A stretch of DNA of 64,000 nucleotides, taken from Fragilariopsis cylindrus CCMP1102 (lineage: Eukaryota; Bacillariophyta; Bacillariophyceae; Bacillariales; Bacillariaceae). The stretch covers positions 1 to 64,000 of the forward strand of contig FMBT01000456.1 of NCBI GenBank assembly GCA_900095095.1, read 5' to 3'. A model generated the notes under the pieces. It ran no database searches. It was given only the letters and a program-made list of their open reading frames with translations, and was not told the origin of the DNA. Positions 34,174-46,307 of this stretch are shown one piece after another (the first letter of the stretch is position 1; each line of letters opens with the position of its first letter). The position numbers and the translations under genes were made by a program.

Positions 34174-37100
34174 TTATTTTTTTCCTTTCTTTTTCTTATT
34201 TTTCTTTTTGCGCTTCTTCACCTCTTCTGCGACTTCTTCTGTAATCATTTCGAAGGCAATAGCTTCTGCCGCATCCTCCTCTTTCTGCTTCTTCTGCTTA
34301 TCGACCACCAAAGTACCGTGTGCAACGGCAGCTCGCGCGAAGTTGTTCAAAGCCTGATCACTCTGTTTAGCAAGCGTATGATTTTCGCCCAGAAGAACGG
34401 AAAACAATTGATAAGCACGTTTTTCATTGACAACTGCTAACTTAAAATTACCAACTCCCGCGAGTACAAGTGCAGAGCTTTTAGATATCATCGCCTCTAA
34501 CAATCGATCACACGAGTCTAATGAAGTGGCTTTCTGGTAGAATCGAAGAGCCGTCTCGAGATCATTCATTCCATGGTAAACAGTTCCTATTTTATGATAG
34601 GCATTCGGAAGCTCCAGATGATTTTTTCCTCCAATTAATTCCATCAAGTAAATTGCAGCTTTGATGTGTTTGATTGCTTTGGAAGCCTCACCGGCAGCCA
34701 AAAGGCACTGGAACATCACAAAGTGAAGATTAATCACATCGGGAGAGTCGAAACCAGAAATCTGAGTTTGAAAACCGAGAGCCCGTCCTGCATTTGCAGC
34801 GGCAACAGCAGGTTCTCCGGCATCGTATAAAATTGATCCCATGAGATCAATGCATCTTACGACACCCGGATGAGCGGGAGTATCGCAAACCCTTTGGTAT
34901 AACATAGCTGCTTCTTGGGCAAAATCTAATGCCCTAGATAACATCTTTTTGTTATGATACACGTGCGCAGACTCTAGCGTGGCTCTAGCATCAGGAAGAG
35001 AAATATGAAGTGCGGGGAGCCCAGTAGTCGGGGCGACACCGCATGCAACAAAACCTTCGCTGTGCGCTGCAGCATGCTTCATAAGAGGAACGATGTCAAT
35101 TATGTCAAGAGCTGAAATTGGGTACGACGAAACAACGGGGCCTCCTGAGCCTGAATCACTGCAAAGACATTTCGAGCCGACGTCATAGTTCTTTGCTGCC
35201 ATGCGAATCCCGTTTCGCTGACAAACCCGGCGCAATAATGGAATATAAGGCGTTCGATCATTAGGAACGACCCTATTGAAAATAGTAAGGCTGTATCGAA
35301 AACGACGTCCAATTTCGTCTTCAATTTCAGTCCAGACATCACGGCGGCTTCGGAGAGGGATATTAGTAACGACATCTTGGCCGGTTTGAAAAATGTTAAT
35401 CCGCTAAGTTCATCTTCATTAGGTTCATTCATTCCTAATTTGTTCATTCTCTTTTCTGTCTGAGCAGCTGTTTCTTCGCCTTCTGAAACAAGAGCACACA
35501 AGAAGGATGCGACAAGTTGCGATAGGCTACCAACATTTGCGCAGTTAGTGAAGCTCAGTAACGGTCAAGGACATGTTTGGCTGCGCGAGCTACCATTTCG
35601 CACTCCAATAACTCGAGCCAAAACAATGGCATCTTTCTGCGATCTAATTTCGAAACTTGGTTATTTTTGAAGCTATTTAACTGCATACGGTCTTTTTCTT
35701 CTTCCATCTGTGCAAGTTTCGCAAGTCGACCCAGATATCTACAATTGATACCTCTCTGATGAATAAAGTCAGTTAAGCTTTTGCCGTCATGCGGTACTGT
35801 ATGAACAGTAGCCAGACGAATCTCACGTGTGACACCAGGGATGATATTATCCCAAAGATATTCTGCTGCATTTCGAACCATCTCTTCATCTTTCTTGATC
35901 TGCTCGAATGCATCATTATCAATGCCTTCAAGAGTTTGAATTTCAGGAAGAAAGACGTTTACATTGAATCGTAATGAGTTCAGATAAGCAATATCATCTT
36001 TTGACATATCTTTCTTTCCAGCAGAATCAGTCTCAGCGGGTTTGTCTTCTTTAGACTTGTCGTTGTCGTCGGCAGTAGAATCCTTCTCCTTCTTCTCTTG
36101 AACATATTTTGCCATTTTCATTTGCGCATAGTTTGATACAAGTTCGCTGCGAAGAACGGCAAGAGTCCATTCCTCATCGTAAAGATTTTCAGGGATTCGA
36201 GCATTACTCACGAAAGCTTCGTTAGTTTCTAAATGAGAATCCCATTTTCCAGTTCCGCCATCGTTTTTGGGTACCCAATTCGCATCACGAGGGGTTAGCC
36301 GTGTCATATCTAGGACATACTTTCGCTGATCACTTCCACGAATTCCTTTTGCCTCAAGCGGAGCACACAAGTCAATTGTTGGACTAAGGCTATCATTCGT
36401 TTCATCATCGACAGGTTTGTCATTCCCATTCCCAACAAATAGTGGAGATGCACGCTTTGCATCTTCGATCTCAGCAATACGTTTGGGTGTTAGCGGTTGT
36501 CTTGGCATGGGACGAGTTGCTATCATGAATCCTTTTCCGAGGGTATTCTCAAAAAGCTCGTGCATCTCCTCATCCCAAACTAAAGGGACTCCCGTCTCAA
36601 CTGCTCCGTACAGTAATGTGTGCGTCTTTTCTCCACTTAAAATTCCCGGCAATATACTCTGACAAACAAACCTTGACCCAAGATAATCGACTACAACAGT
36701 AGCTAGTGTATGCAGACCAGTCCGTTCCATACGATGTAGTGCTCCAAGACAATGAAGATCACGAGAGGCTGACTTGCGAGCTGCTTTATCTCCTTTTGCA
36801 ACCTTGAAGGTTTCAAGTCCAGCATCGACAGCACGGGAGAAAAAAATGTTATTGTGCAAAAATACCTGCGATCGCAAAGGTTCGTTGGGATTCATCGGTG
36901 TTACCTGACCGTCACTGATTGCCTTTACTCCTAGTAGTATTGCCTCTCCAAAATCAGTCAAGACCTTATTTAACACTCTGAGAAGAACAATGAATGGTCA
37001 GTTATGCAAGAAATGATAAGGAGAGAGAGAAAAAAACCCGGTACAAATGTATAGATAACAATAGACGTACCTAGCGCGTTCAATCCTTTCCAACAAACTT

Positions 37101-38989
37101 CCCATGGGCATTTCTCGAGCAACTTGAAGTTCCTCATTCCAATCGCGAAGAGATCCACCCCGGACATCTACACCAAATGAATTCGAAATATCATCCTCGG
37201 CCTTTGCAGGACTGTACACATGTTCGCAATTCCTGTTCCAGGAATTTTCCGCTTCGGATTGAACTCGAGGGACGGGTACAAGCCATGAAGGGATTTGAAT
37301 GAGAGCATCGATACCTTCCGATGCTGCTGCGACCGATGCTTTTTTATATCCTGGAAAGTCTCCACGGATCGCAACACGAAAGAATGAATGGAACGGACCA
37401 TCCTCATTAATTTTTGCCATGAGTTCGTTACGAATTTCCGATGCTTCAAGTGCCTCATTCCAAGAATCACAAAATGATTTGGAGTGCAGAAGTAAACAAT
37501 CTAATAATTCATGGGAGAAACAGGGTGTCGCTGCAGGAGAAGGATTGAATTTATAGTCTCCTTTTGTTAACGTCGACCTATTCACATAGAAACCTAAGGA
37601 GGTAGCTGAGATACTGACAAGTTCTCCATCAGGTAAAGTGACCTCCAGATATGCAAGATCGCCGATGAATTGACGATACTGTGGAGGCGGATGAAAGCCA
37701 CTATAACAAATATTACAAACAACTCTTGTTTTTTCCTCAATCTCGTTCAATCGAGGAATGATTTGTTTCATCAACTGTTCAGTAGAGATATCATCTGTAT
37801 ATCCTCCTTCTGTTAATAAATTATTTGTATTTGCGTTTGTATTCGAATTCCTTTTCTTTCCATTCTTCTTTTTATTCTTCGTCGTCGTACTTTTCTCTTT
37901 CGTCGAACCAGTACAAGTATCCGAAGAATCGTTTAAGTACAAGGTTGGATCTTCGCCACAAGCGTAGTAAAAGAATTTTTTTAGATCATATATATCTGGA
38001 GACAATGATTTTCCTGCTGGGAATACAGGCATATCCTTCGGTGGAGCTTTTATGGATTCTTTTTCTTGTTTTTGTTTTGGTACAACGCTTTTTTCTTCTT
38101 CTGTACCTCCTTCTTCTTTGTTTTCGACAGGAGAGTTTTTCTCATCATCTCCATTTTCGCTTTTCGTTTCTTTTTCGCTTGACGGCGTTGACTCGGTTTC
38201 ATCGCTACTATCACTAGCACTGCCACCACCACCACTCTCGTCGAGTGTAATAGAGTTTGGTGCATTACCGTCCAGTAATGATCTCAATCTGACAATGTGA
38301 TCACGAATTAAGGCGATATCATATCGTTCTAATACAATTCGAAAGCCGGACCCATCTTTTAATCCATTATTTTCTTCACCATCGTCATGAGCCACTAATG
38401 CTGATAAATCTCCAAACTCATCTAAGACCATCTCCTCAACTTCAACCTTAACCTCTTTATCGTCTGATGTTGTTGTTTTGTTGTTCGCGGAATCATCATT
38501 TAACTCTAAACCATCCTGTAAAAACGACTTAACTACTACACGGGTTGAAATAACAGAATCTAATCCAGTATATGGAGACGCACCTGTAGGAAGAGACAAT
38601 ATTGTTGACGACGACGACGACGACGATGATGATTTTGCTGATGTCACACCATTCTCGAGAACGAATCGATAATTCGTAAGATGAGAATATCCACGAATTT
38701 CACTTAATGCAGCCCTGATAGATTGAACAGGTTCCTCTGGTCGAATTGGTGGAAGCGGAATAACATCATCCATTTCATTATTACGGCGACCTTCCTTCTT
38801 CTGCTTCTTTTGCTGCAAAGGAGGCAAAATCACCAGATTTTTGAATACCAGGTCCTGCTGGTTGACAACATCATCGTCGACGTCGTCGACATCAACAGTC
38901 TTCGCCAGTGCTTTTTCGTCGTCCTCTGCTTTGACTAACATTGACTCTGCGATGACGGCTGTATCTGCTCGTACATCCGTATCCACCAT
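34174..38989 (-). CDS. CLUH: Clustered mitochondria protein homologue (CLU/CLUH)
   Basis: Cytosolic mRNA-binding protein of the CLU family, which controls mitochondrial distribution and translation of nuclear-encoded mitochondrial proteins. Exon 1 (37071-38989) has an acidic N-terminus, the CLU-N signature RAALSEIRGYSHLTNYRFVL and VRLRSLLDG, then the start of the CLU domain (DWNEELQVAREMP, LLERIERAR). A 93-nt intron leads to exon 2 (36977 downward) with the rest of the CLU domain, the segment WTEIEDEIGRRFRYSL, and four or five TPR-like repeats (AYHKIGTVYHGMNDLETALR) ending in a Lys-rich tail (KKRKKKNKKKKGKK). Exon 2 shows two frame changes that each vanish with one extra base: at 35560-35561 (HVLDR-LLSFTNCANVGS) and in the A5 run at 35389-35393 (LTFF-QTGQDVV). 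The coding capacity otherwise is full length. Confidence 0.9.
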
Positions 38990-39504
38990 TTTCGTTGGAA
39001 CTCACAACTTAGATTATACAATACACAGATTAAACTCGAGTATTGACAAACTAATTTATGCCACCGATAATGAATGGGAATCAAAGAAGTTTTTTTGTTT
39101 TTGTTTTTGTTTCGTTTTTTTGACTCACTCAGTAATTCTGTTCTAAAGTACAAATAAATCTGTTAATTGGCGAACACATCGTTTGTTGCCTCTCAAAATG
39201 TGAGGCGCGTTTCACATATCAATGAGAAAAGGAAAATGCTCAGGAAACCATCAGAATTTGAAATTACAGATTTTGGACGGACCTAATGGTAGTCGGGTTA
39301 GTTTAGTCACGCGGTCGCGCGGGCAGACCATATTTGCCTCATAACCCATCACTGATTTTCGAATTTAAAATTATGTTATACAATATTTATTTTTATTTAT
39401 TTTAAATTTACATAACTAAGTTACTAGTACCGGTACAGTTAGTTTATCTTTGATACGCAGAAACATCATTCTACAGTATCATTGCTCATCGGCTCAATGA
39501 CACC
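38990..39504. promoter_or_regulatory. Divergent promoter region, CLU / RNase Z
   Basis: 515 bp between opposite starts. A GC-rich patch (CGCGGTCGCGCGGGCAGACC, 39311-39330) stands out in AT-rich surroundings. No gene is seen. Confidence 0.45.
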
Positions 39505-42454
39505 ATGACGAGCTGCGTGAGAGTACTTTCTATTCAAGCTTTGGATTCATTTTCATCGATCTTATTGGTATCGCCCAATGGGTACGTAACATAACTGTTG
39601 TAACTGTCGTCGTAATGTCATACAAGACATGATCACACTTCACTATTTACTCTGTATGTAATTGTAATACTTACACGGTTCGAATTCTTTTTTGTTCTTT
39701 TTTTCTGTTTCGGTTACCTTTTTCTTATATATAATAAAAAAATTAAGAAAAAAAACTCTCGTAAATTGTGGAGATGGTTGTCAACGTATATTCTTAGAAT
39801 TCGGACAAAAAGTATCGACTGTTGACCGGATTTGTCTTACCCACTTGGGACATGAAACAATCGGTGGTTTGCCTGGAATGATACTAACATCATCTGATGT
39901 AATCAAGCAGGCTACAGAAAAATCTAAGAGTATGCTTAAAAGTAAGATAAGCTCAGGAGGAGGAGGAGTTGTTGTACAAAAACAACAAGGCAAACAACGA
40001 CAACCACCACCACCAGGTCCAGGGCTTACAATAGTTGGTCCTAACGGTACACAAAAGTTTCTTCGATCCCTTCGACATTTCATGAGACGAGACTCATTCC
40101 GAATAGAAGTTCAAGAGGGTGCTTACAACCAAAGTGCAACCAAGTGTGATACAAACGGCAATAATAATAACAATAATAATAACAACAACAAGCAAAAACG
40201 AGGTGGGAAAGGAGATATTAAAAACAGCAACCATACTGATGATGATAGTTCTTTTCTCGTTCAGTCCATTGCAGCGTATACAACAAAATCCGATAATTCG
40301 ACAACCGATTCTACAATAATTCAGTCCAAGAAACGTCCTCGCACAACCGAAGAAACAGAAGAAAATCGTACTATATTAACATCGCAGCAGCAACAGCAAC
40401 AGCAACAATCAACATCATATCACCACAAAAACGAACAGCAGTGTCATAAAAATCATTCCAATCAAGTTTTATCTTTCCTTTTTACCACACCACCCATTGC
40501 AGGAAAATTTTTAATTGAAAAGGCTAAAGCATTGGGGATACCTAAGGGTCCACTATATAGACGACTTAAAGCGGGGGAAACTATTACCTTTCCCAATCCT
40601 TCTTCGTCAGATAAAACTGTCACCGTAGAAAGCCATCAGGTTGTTGAGCCTAGCAGTCCCGGCGTTGTTGTTGCTGTTTTATGCTATCCTAGTCTTGATG
40701 TTCTCAACCAGCTGCAAAAATCAAACGAGATGAAACAATTTCAGCGACAAGAGCAACAACAACAAGGAAAAGACAACATCACCACTGATGATCAGAATCA
40801 CGACAAGAGACCTGTACTGGAACTAATTGTTCACATGACATCGCGAGAAATATTTGAATCTAATACTTGTAGTACATGGAGGAAATCCTATTATGGAAGC
40901 TGTGTTCGACACTTATTTGTCCGCACCGAGACAGCTACAGGTATTGATCGAGTAGTGACTCCCCCTTGCGATGATAGTGAGTCATTAATGTCACCATTTC
41001 ATTCTGCACATTCGGGTGCTCAACTACGATCTATGGTGTGTCCTTACGTGTATAGATCCCCATTACAAGAAAACGATTTCGAAAATAGATTAACGATAGA
41101 TACTAATCGACAAGAACAAACAATAATTCCTCCTGGTATTGAGATTGAACGTGAAGAAACAACAAAAGATGAGGAGTCCAATGTAGTTTATGCCGTACCT
41201 CTTCTAGAGTATGTCTTACTCCCACGTCCAAAACGTGGATTTCAAAATGGTGATGCGTGTAACCAACACCGGAAAGAATTGAAGAACGATGCCCAAGTTT
41301 TGCTAAATACGTCGGGTTGTCTAGATCGGGCAAATCAACTACTAGAGAATGATCGTGTAGATAATAAGAGTCATTGTACCGGTGGTGAGATTTTGTTTAC
41401 GGGTACAGGTTCAGCTGTTCCGTGTAAGCACCGTAATGTGTCTGGAATTTATGTACGAATGGAAAATGGCAATTCTATGCTACTTGATACCGGAGAAGGA
41501 ACGATAGGACAATTATTACGAGCTAAGCAACAACAGAAGCATCGAGGGATAGGTGAAGAAAGTCTGGCAACTGTTCTAAAGAATATCAAGGCAGTTTGGA
41601 TAAGCCATCCACATGCGGATCATCATTTGGGTATAATTCGGTTGTTAGAAGAGAGAAAGAGGCTTGTTTCCGATAGTGATCCAATTGTGTTAATTGCTCC
41701 TCCTAATCTTTTATATTTTCTAAAAGAATACGAATTGATCGAACCACGAGTGGTTGGTAGTTACATGTTCCTCGATTGTCGAACTCTAACAACCAACAGC
41801 AACAACGATCGAAAAACATCTCCCAAACATCATGAAACGCTAGCGCTACAACGGCTAAAGGATGATCTAGGAATACATTCGTGCACATCGATTCCCGTAG
41901 CCCATTGTGCCCATTCGTTTGCTGTTGTATTTCACGGTACAGCCTTTGGTTCATTGGCATATAGTGGTGATTGCCGTCCAAGTGAAAATTTTGCAAAGAT
42001 TGCATATAATGCAGATTTACTGATTCATGAGGCGACCTTTGCCAATGGATTGGAGGCTGATGCGGTTGTTAAGAGACATTGTACTGTGGAGAAGCATTGC
42101 GTATAGCGACAAAAATGAATGCCAAGACGACCGTGTTGACTCATTTTTCTCAACGTTATCCCAAGATTCCTGAACTTGATTTTGGTATATCGAATACATT
42201 TTCTAGCAGTACGACGACAACGACGACGACAGACAATGCCTTTCTTTGCCATCTGGTATGAAAGTTATCCCCGCTTTCGATTTCATGGTATTACACCAAC
42301 CAATATTGCTTCTGCAGCTATGCTTACACCTGCATTACAATTATTATATCCTGACGATTCTGATGATGCGATGGGAGATGATACCATGGAAAAGTCCGAG
42401 GCACAAGCCGCACTGGAGGTACCTGGTTTATTTGCTCAGAGTGAACTCCTCTAA
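39505..42454 (+). CDS. ELAC2: Long-form ribonuclease Z (tRNase Z, ELAC2 type)
   Basis: Cleaves the 3' trailer from pre-tRNAs. A short exon 1 (39505-39581, MTSCVRVLSIQALDSFSSIL) joins after a 166-nt intron to exon 2 from 39748, giving SPNGKKTLVNCGDGCQRIF, the start of the N-terminal inactive beta-lactamase half (LTHLGHETIGGLPGM). A Gln/Asn-rich linker follows, then the C-terminal catalytic half: GTGSAVPCKHRNVSG, LDTGEGTIGQL, the metal motif SHPHADHHLGI, GSLAYSGDCRPS, LLIHEATF and LTHFSQRYPKIP. The frame changes three times near the end: at 42088-42089 (one G missing gives KRHCTVGEALRIA), about 42241-42247, and about 42289-42293. The three together restore the original frame, ending ..VPGLFAQSELL at 42454. 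Convergent with the ECH1-type gene. Confidence 0.9.
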
Positions 42455-42572
42455 ATTCTGTAGTAATCATTCTTCCACAGCGAAAAGTCAATTCAGTTGA
42501 AGTATCTTTATTCTATACGATGAAGCTGAAGCAGATATGATAATAAAATAAAAATGAAAACACCACTATTCT

Positions 42573-42593
42573 ACACACACACACACACACACG
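42573..42593. repeat. (CA)n microsatellite
   Basis: About ten CA units between the convergent RNase Z and ECH1-type genes. Confidence 0.9.
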
Positions 42594-42629
42594 ATTCGAT
42601 TATTTCTATTATGTTGTGCTCTTTTTATA

Positions 42630-43571
42630 TTACAGCTTGCTTAACTTAGGTATTCTAGAGAACCTAACGGTCTTCTTTTGTTTGGACGACATCATTGCCG
42701 TAGGAATATCGTCTGTCATTATTGCGCAAGTATTATGTGTCGCGATGTGATTAAGGCCCTCTGAAACACTGTGATCTCTTGAGTATACTAAAGATCTTTT
42801 TGTTCCCATGACAGCTATAGGACTATTAGCTGCAATTACTCTTGCCAATTTTACCGCATCGACCATGATTGTATCACTATTAGAACAAATTCGTGAAACG
42901 AATCCTATTCTTAATGCCTCCTGTGCTGAAAACATTTCTCCTGTAAAGCAAAGTTCTCGTACACGTGAATCATTACCAGTTATCTTTGGTAATCGTTGCA
43001 GTGTTCCAACATCGGCTGCCAAACCGATCTTAACTTCCCTAACTGAAAATTGGGCCGTTTTTGTACATAAGCGTATATCACAAACAGAAGCAATATCAAT
43101 TCCAGCTCCGATGCAACTTCCTTGGATGGCAGCAATGACTGGTACCGGACATTCTTCGATTGCAGTAAAACAGCGTTGCATATCTAGTATTTTTGGTAAA
43201 AATGCCATACCCTTTCGTGCAACATCATCGTTAGGATCATCTGATGAAACCATCATCAATGTAGGATCAGAGATATCAATACCAGATGTAAATGCCATTG
43301 TACCTGCTCCTGTTAATATAACTGCACGACAATCATCACCTATTCGACCCAAGGTCGAAAATACTTCACCAATTTCACGCCACATGATTCGATTAATTGC
43401 ATTCCGTTTACGAATACGATTTAACGTAACCACCACAATATGTGGTGAGTGTTCTTGTTCTTGTTCTTGTTGATGAGACGATTCATATTCATCGTCACCA
43501 CAGGCAACAATCTCAATTTTTAGATGTGAAAAATTCTTTGAAAGAGTTGGGTGGGATAAAAATGACGACAT
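42630..43571 (-). CDS. ECH1: Peroxisomal delta(3,5)-delta(2,4)-dienoyl-CoA isomerase (ECH1 type)
   Basis: Intronless, 313 residues, crotonase superfamily. It isomerises 3,5-dienoyl-CoA to 2,4-dienoyl-CoA in beta-oxidation of odd-position unsaturated fatty acids. ECH1-type catalytic acids are all present: the Asp in SVCDIRLC, the Glu in REVKIG and the Asp in LAADVGTLQRLP. Oxyanion-hole segments are FTSGIDISD and QGSCIGAGID. The C-terminus is SKL, the canonical PTS1 import signal, and no mitochondrial presequence is visible, so peroxisomal location is well supported. Convergent with RNase Z; upstream lies the inverted-repeat element at 43755-44924. Confidence 0.93.
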   Translation of the reverse strand: MSSFLSHPTLSKNFSHLKIEIVACGDDEYESSHQQEQEQEHSPHIVVVTLNRIRKRNAINRIMWREIGEVFSTLGRIGDDCRAVILTGAGTMAFTSGIDISDPTLMMVSSDDPNDDVARKGMAFLPKILDMQRCFTAIEECPVPVIAAIQGSCIGAGIDIASVCDIRLCTKTAQFSVREVKIGLAADVGTLQRLPKITGNDSRVRELCFTGEMFSAQEALRIGFVSRICSNSDTIMVDAVKLARVIAANSPIAVMGTKRSLVYSRDHSVSEGLNHIATHNTCAIMTDDIPTAMMSSKQKKTVRFSRIPKLSKL

Positions 43572-43668
43572 TCTGTATTATTAGTATAGTAATATTATCT
43601 TCGTTCTTCGTTGTATGCTCAAAGTTTGAACTAAGCTATCGTAACTTTATTTGGTGACTTGCTTGACA

Positions 43669-43690
43669 ATTGTACAATTAATTGTACAAT
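43669..43690. promoter_or_regulatory. 22-bp perfect palindrome upstream of ECH1-type gene
   Basis: Two copies of the self-complementary ATTGTACAAT separated by TA, together forming a perfect 22-bp palindrome about 100 bp upstream of the ECH1-type start. It could be a dimeric factor site or a cruciform-prone insertion scar. Confidence 0.45.
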
Positions 43691-43861
43691 ACGGTACCGG
43701 TATTACATCAATAGTCTTGTGATTAGAATTCAGTGTACAGTAGAATATTTTTTTAACTTTTTCCTGCCGCGGCCCTATTTTCTGATTTTCGCGCATGAAA
43801 ATAAAAATAATTTACCTCACAAATTACTAGTAATGTCATTAAAATTGCAATTTCTTGATCA

Positions 43862-43884
43862 TTGACCATGTTATACATGGTCAA
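43862..43884. repeat. Perfect hairpin, 10-bp arms
   Basis: TTGACCATGT and its complement ACATGGTCAA separated by TAT, just inside the left end of the element. Confidence 0.7.
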
Positions 43885-44049
43885 TATACATCATTCAAAG
43901 ACCATTATGAGAAATCTCAACCATCATAGAGCTCCAATGAGGTCTATAGTACATGTATTTGATGTTAATATCATTTAATTTTCTACACTACTCCTGTAGT
44001 ACTGTAGTACTGCTATTTTTATGACATTATAGAAACCCATATTATTTCA

Positions 44050-44825
44050 AATTTATTTTCCATGGTAAAATCCAAATTTGCTCTAACTACATCAATAACG
44101 GGACCTAACCAATAATCCAAATATTTAGCAGGCCACAATACTACTCCTAAAAGAGATCGAGAAAGTGTTAGCCCTCGAGGACATGGACCAATGGAGATAG
44201 GGGACCCGGAAGTGCGCATAAGGATCTATCAATTTTCGTTCCAAAATCCAACTCCCATTGCCACCACTAAATTTGCTCCAACTACGTCAATTATTGGACC
44301 CAACCAATAGACCAAAGATGTAGAAGGATATAATAATACTTCAAAAAGAATAACGTTGAGTTGTACGTCCCAGGAAACGGATCCAAAGGAGTTACAGGAC
44401 CCGACAGCGCGCATATGGATAAATCGATTTTCGCTCAAAAAACCTCCCCCCATGGTAACCCCCAAACTGGCTCTAACTACATCAATAACGGGACCTATCC
44501 AATAATCCAAATATGTAGCAGGCCATCGAACTACTTAAAATAGATCCCGACAAAGTGGTATCTCCCAGGGAAAGGATCCAATAGAGTTAGCGGATCATAC
44601 AAAATTTTGGTTAGAATTGAAATAAATTATTTTTACCACCAGGAGGATGGTTTGGCTTGCGCGATGACGCCATTATATCCTATCCCTGAGCGCTACCACT
44701 TTGTCAGACTCTTTTGAAGTAGTATTACATCCTTCTACATATTCGGTTTTTTGAATAGGTCCACTTATTGATGTAGTTAGAGCCAGTTTGGGGGTTACCA
44801 TGGGAGGAGGATTTTCATCTATATT
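44050..44825. repeat. 195-bp unit: three direct tandem copies and one inverted partial copy
   Basis: The marker CTCTAACTACATCAATAACG-like block starts at 44081, 44276 and 44471, an exact 195-bp period (65 codons), and recurs inverted at 44773-44782. On the minus strand the three direct copies encode YWLGPVIDVVRANL, YWLGPIIDVVGANL and YWIGPVIDVVRASL, with several of the base differences at third codon positions. The frames are not continuous across all units, so this is not a working gene. The peptide weakly resembles the last helix of aquaporins (YW-GP-I). Captured, amplified exon sequence is one reading. Confidence 0.7.
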
Positions 44826-44924
44826 TTTTAAGATAAAATGCTAGCATTTTGCGCTGTTATTTTTTTTAATATTAAGCGCGCAAAAAAATTGTAAACTTTT
44901 GTAAACACGCGGCAGGAAAAAGTT

Positions 44925-45282
44925 TGCGATCTGAAATCCGATGATTCGATTGATTGATTCATTCATTTGATTGAATCACGAGGGCCTTTCGACCTTAAGT
45001 AAAAATTAAAAAATGTGAGAAACATACAGTCACTGAAAGAAGAGTACGTGCGCCTACCGTTAATGATGATTATTCTATGTTTGTGAAACAACACAATTCT
45101 TGTCAACCATCATCGAAAATATCTTCACAATCTCACAGATCAGACATCAAACAACACTGTTCACGGAAAGAGAGAATGAAGTGGAGCATATTATACGCTT
45201 TGAAGACAACCTCTTCCTTTATGCTGCTGACTCGAGATGTTCTGTAGATCGTAAATGATATAAACAACAGCACGAAACAAGA
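44925..45282. promoter_or_regulatory. Upstream region of the phosphatase fusion gene
   Basis: 358 bp with a GATT/CATT short repeat at 44941-44975. No gene. It should hold the promoter of the gene starting at 45283. Confidence 0.4.
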
Positions 45283-46269
45283 ATGAAACAAAATTTTCTA
45301 TTAGTCTCCCCATCAGACATTGATGGTGCTTTTTGTTCGAAAAAGCGACAACGTCAGAAGTCTTTAATAACGTGTAATAGTCGATATGTCGAAGATAAAA
45401 CAATCACATTTCGTGCTGCTTCTACTATCATCCTTATATTAACATCAAATTTACTGATGATGAGTCAGGGGTTTGTTGGGACGAGTCCGTCATTCATCCT
45501 TCGGCCTCGTTCGACGTCTTTTTCTGGAACGACAACAACAGCAATGAAATTCCCCTCCGATGGCGATAGTGACGACGACAACGATGATGATGATGAGACA
45601 TTACCGTCAGTACTACCACCTGATACATCATCGATACTGGAAAAGGACATATCGAAACGACTGTCTTCGGTAAATAGTCCCGTCTCTGCTACTGGTCTTC
45701 CACAACCAACAAAAACAATATTGAGAGAGGAAAACGTTCCAGTCTCTTCCTTATTGCCACCACCAATAAATATAGACTCAAAGGAAGGAAATTCTAAGGA
45801 TAGTAAAATAAATATGAAAGATGATAAAGCTTCTCAAGCTGTATCCTCCTGGGAGGACTTTTTGTCATCGCCATCATCATCATCATCATCATCGTCAACG
45901 GGAAGGAGAGAAACAAATCTTCAAAAGGAAAAAAAAAGCCGGACGGAAAAAACAGAGTCTGAAAATACTTCTTCGAATGGTAACGCAAACGGAAAAATTT
46001 CTTCGGACGATGTCGTTAAAGATTTATTACCTTCCATAGCCGATTTGTTTCCATCAGATCTATTTACTACAAAGCCAGATAGTGATCAGTTGTCAGAAAG
46101 AGGATCGACGATGTCTGATAATATCGACAACAAAGATAATATCCGCGCTTCTTCGACATCCACTTTGAATGGTGTATTACCAGTCAGTGACCTATTCTAT
46201 AGGTCCGCACAATCTATGACTGATATTAATGATAATGCTAACCAGAACAACAACGACGACGACAATAAT

Positions 46270-46307
<38 letters not shown>

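Larger units (their letters stand above)
43755..44924. mobile_element. TIR-bounded non-autonomous DNA element, 1170 bp
   Basis: Exact 17-bp inverted repeats AACTTTTTCCTGCCGCG (43755-43771) and its complement (44908-44924) bound the segment. Inside lie three direct copies of a 195-bp unit and one partial inverted copy. No transposase is encoded, so the element would depend on an enzyme made elsewhere. I could not identify a target-site duplication at the edges, so either the TIRs are subterminal or the insertion is old. Superfamily unknown. GCGCAT/GCGCGC-type motifs occur just inside both ends. It separates two otherwise ordinary divergent genes. Confidence 0.6.

Noticed and set aside
44019-44510. 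Protein-coding gene made of 65-residue repeats
   Set aside because: The units are not in one continuous frame and stops separate them; better described as repeats within a TIR element.
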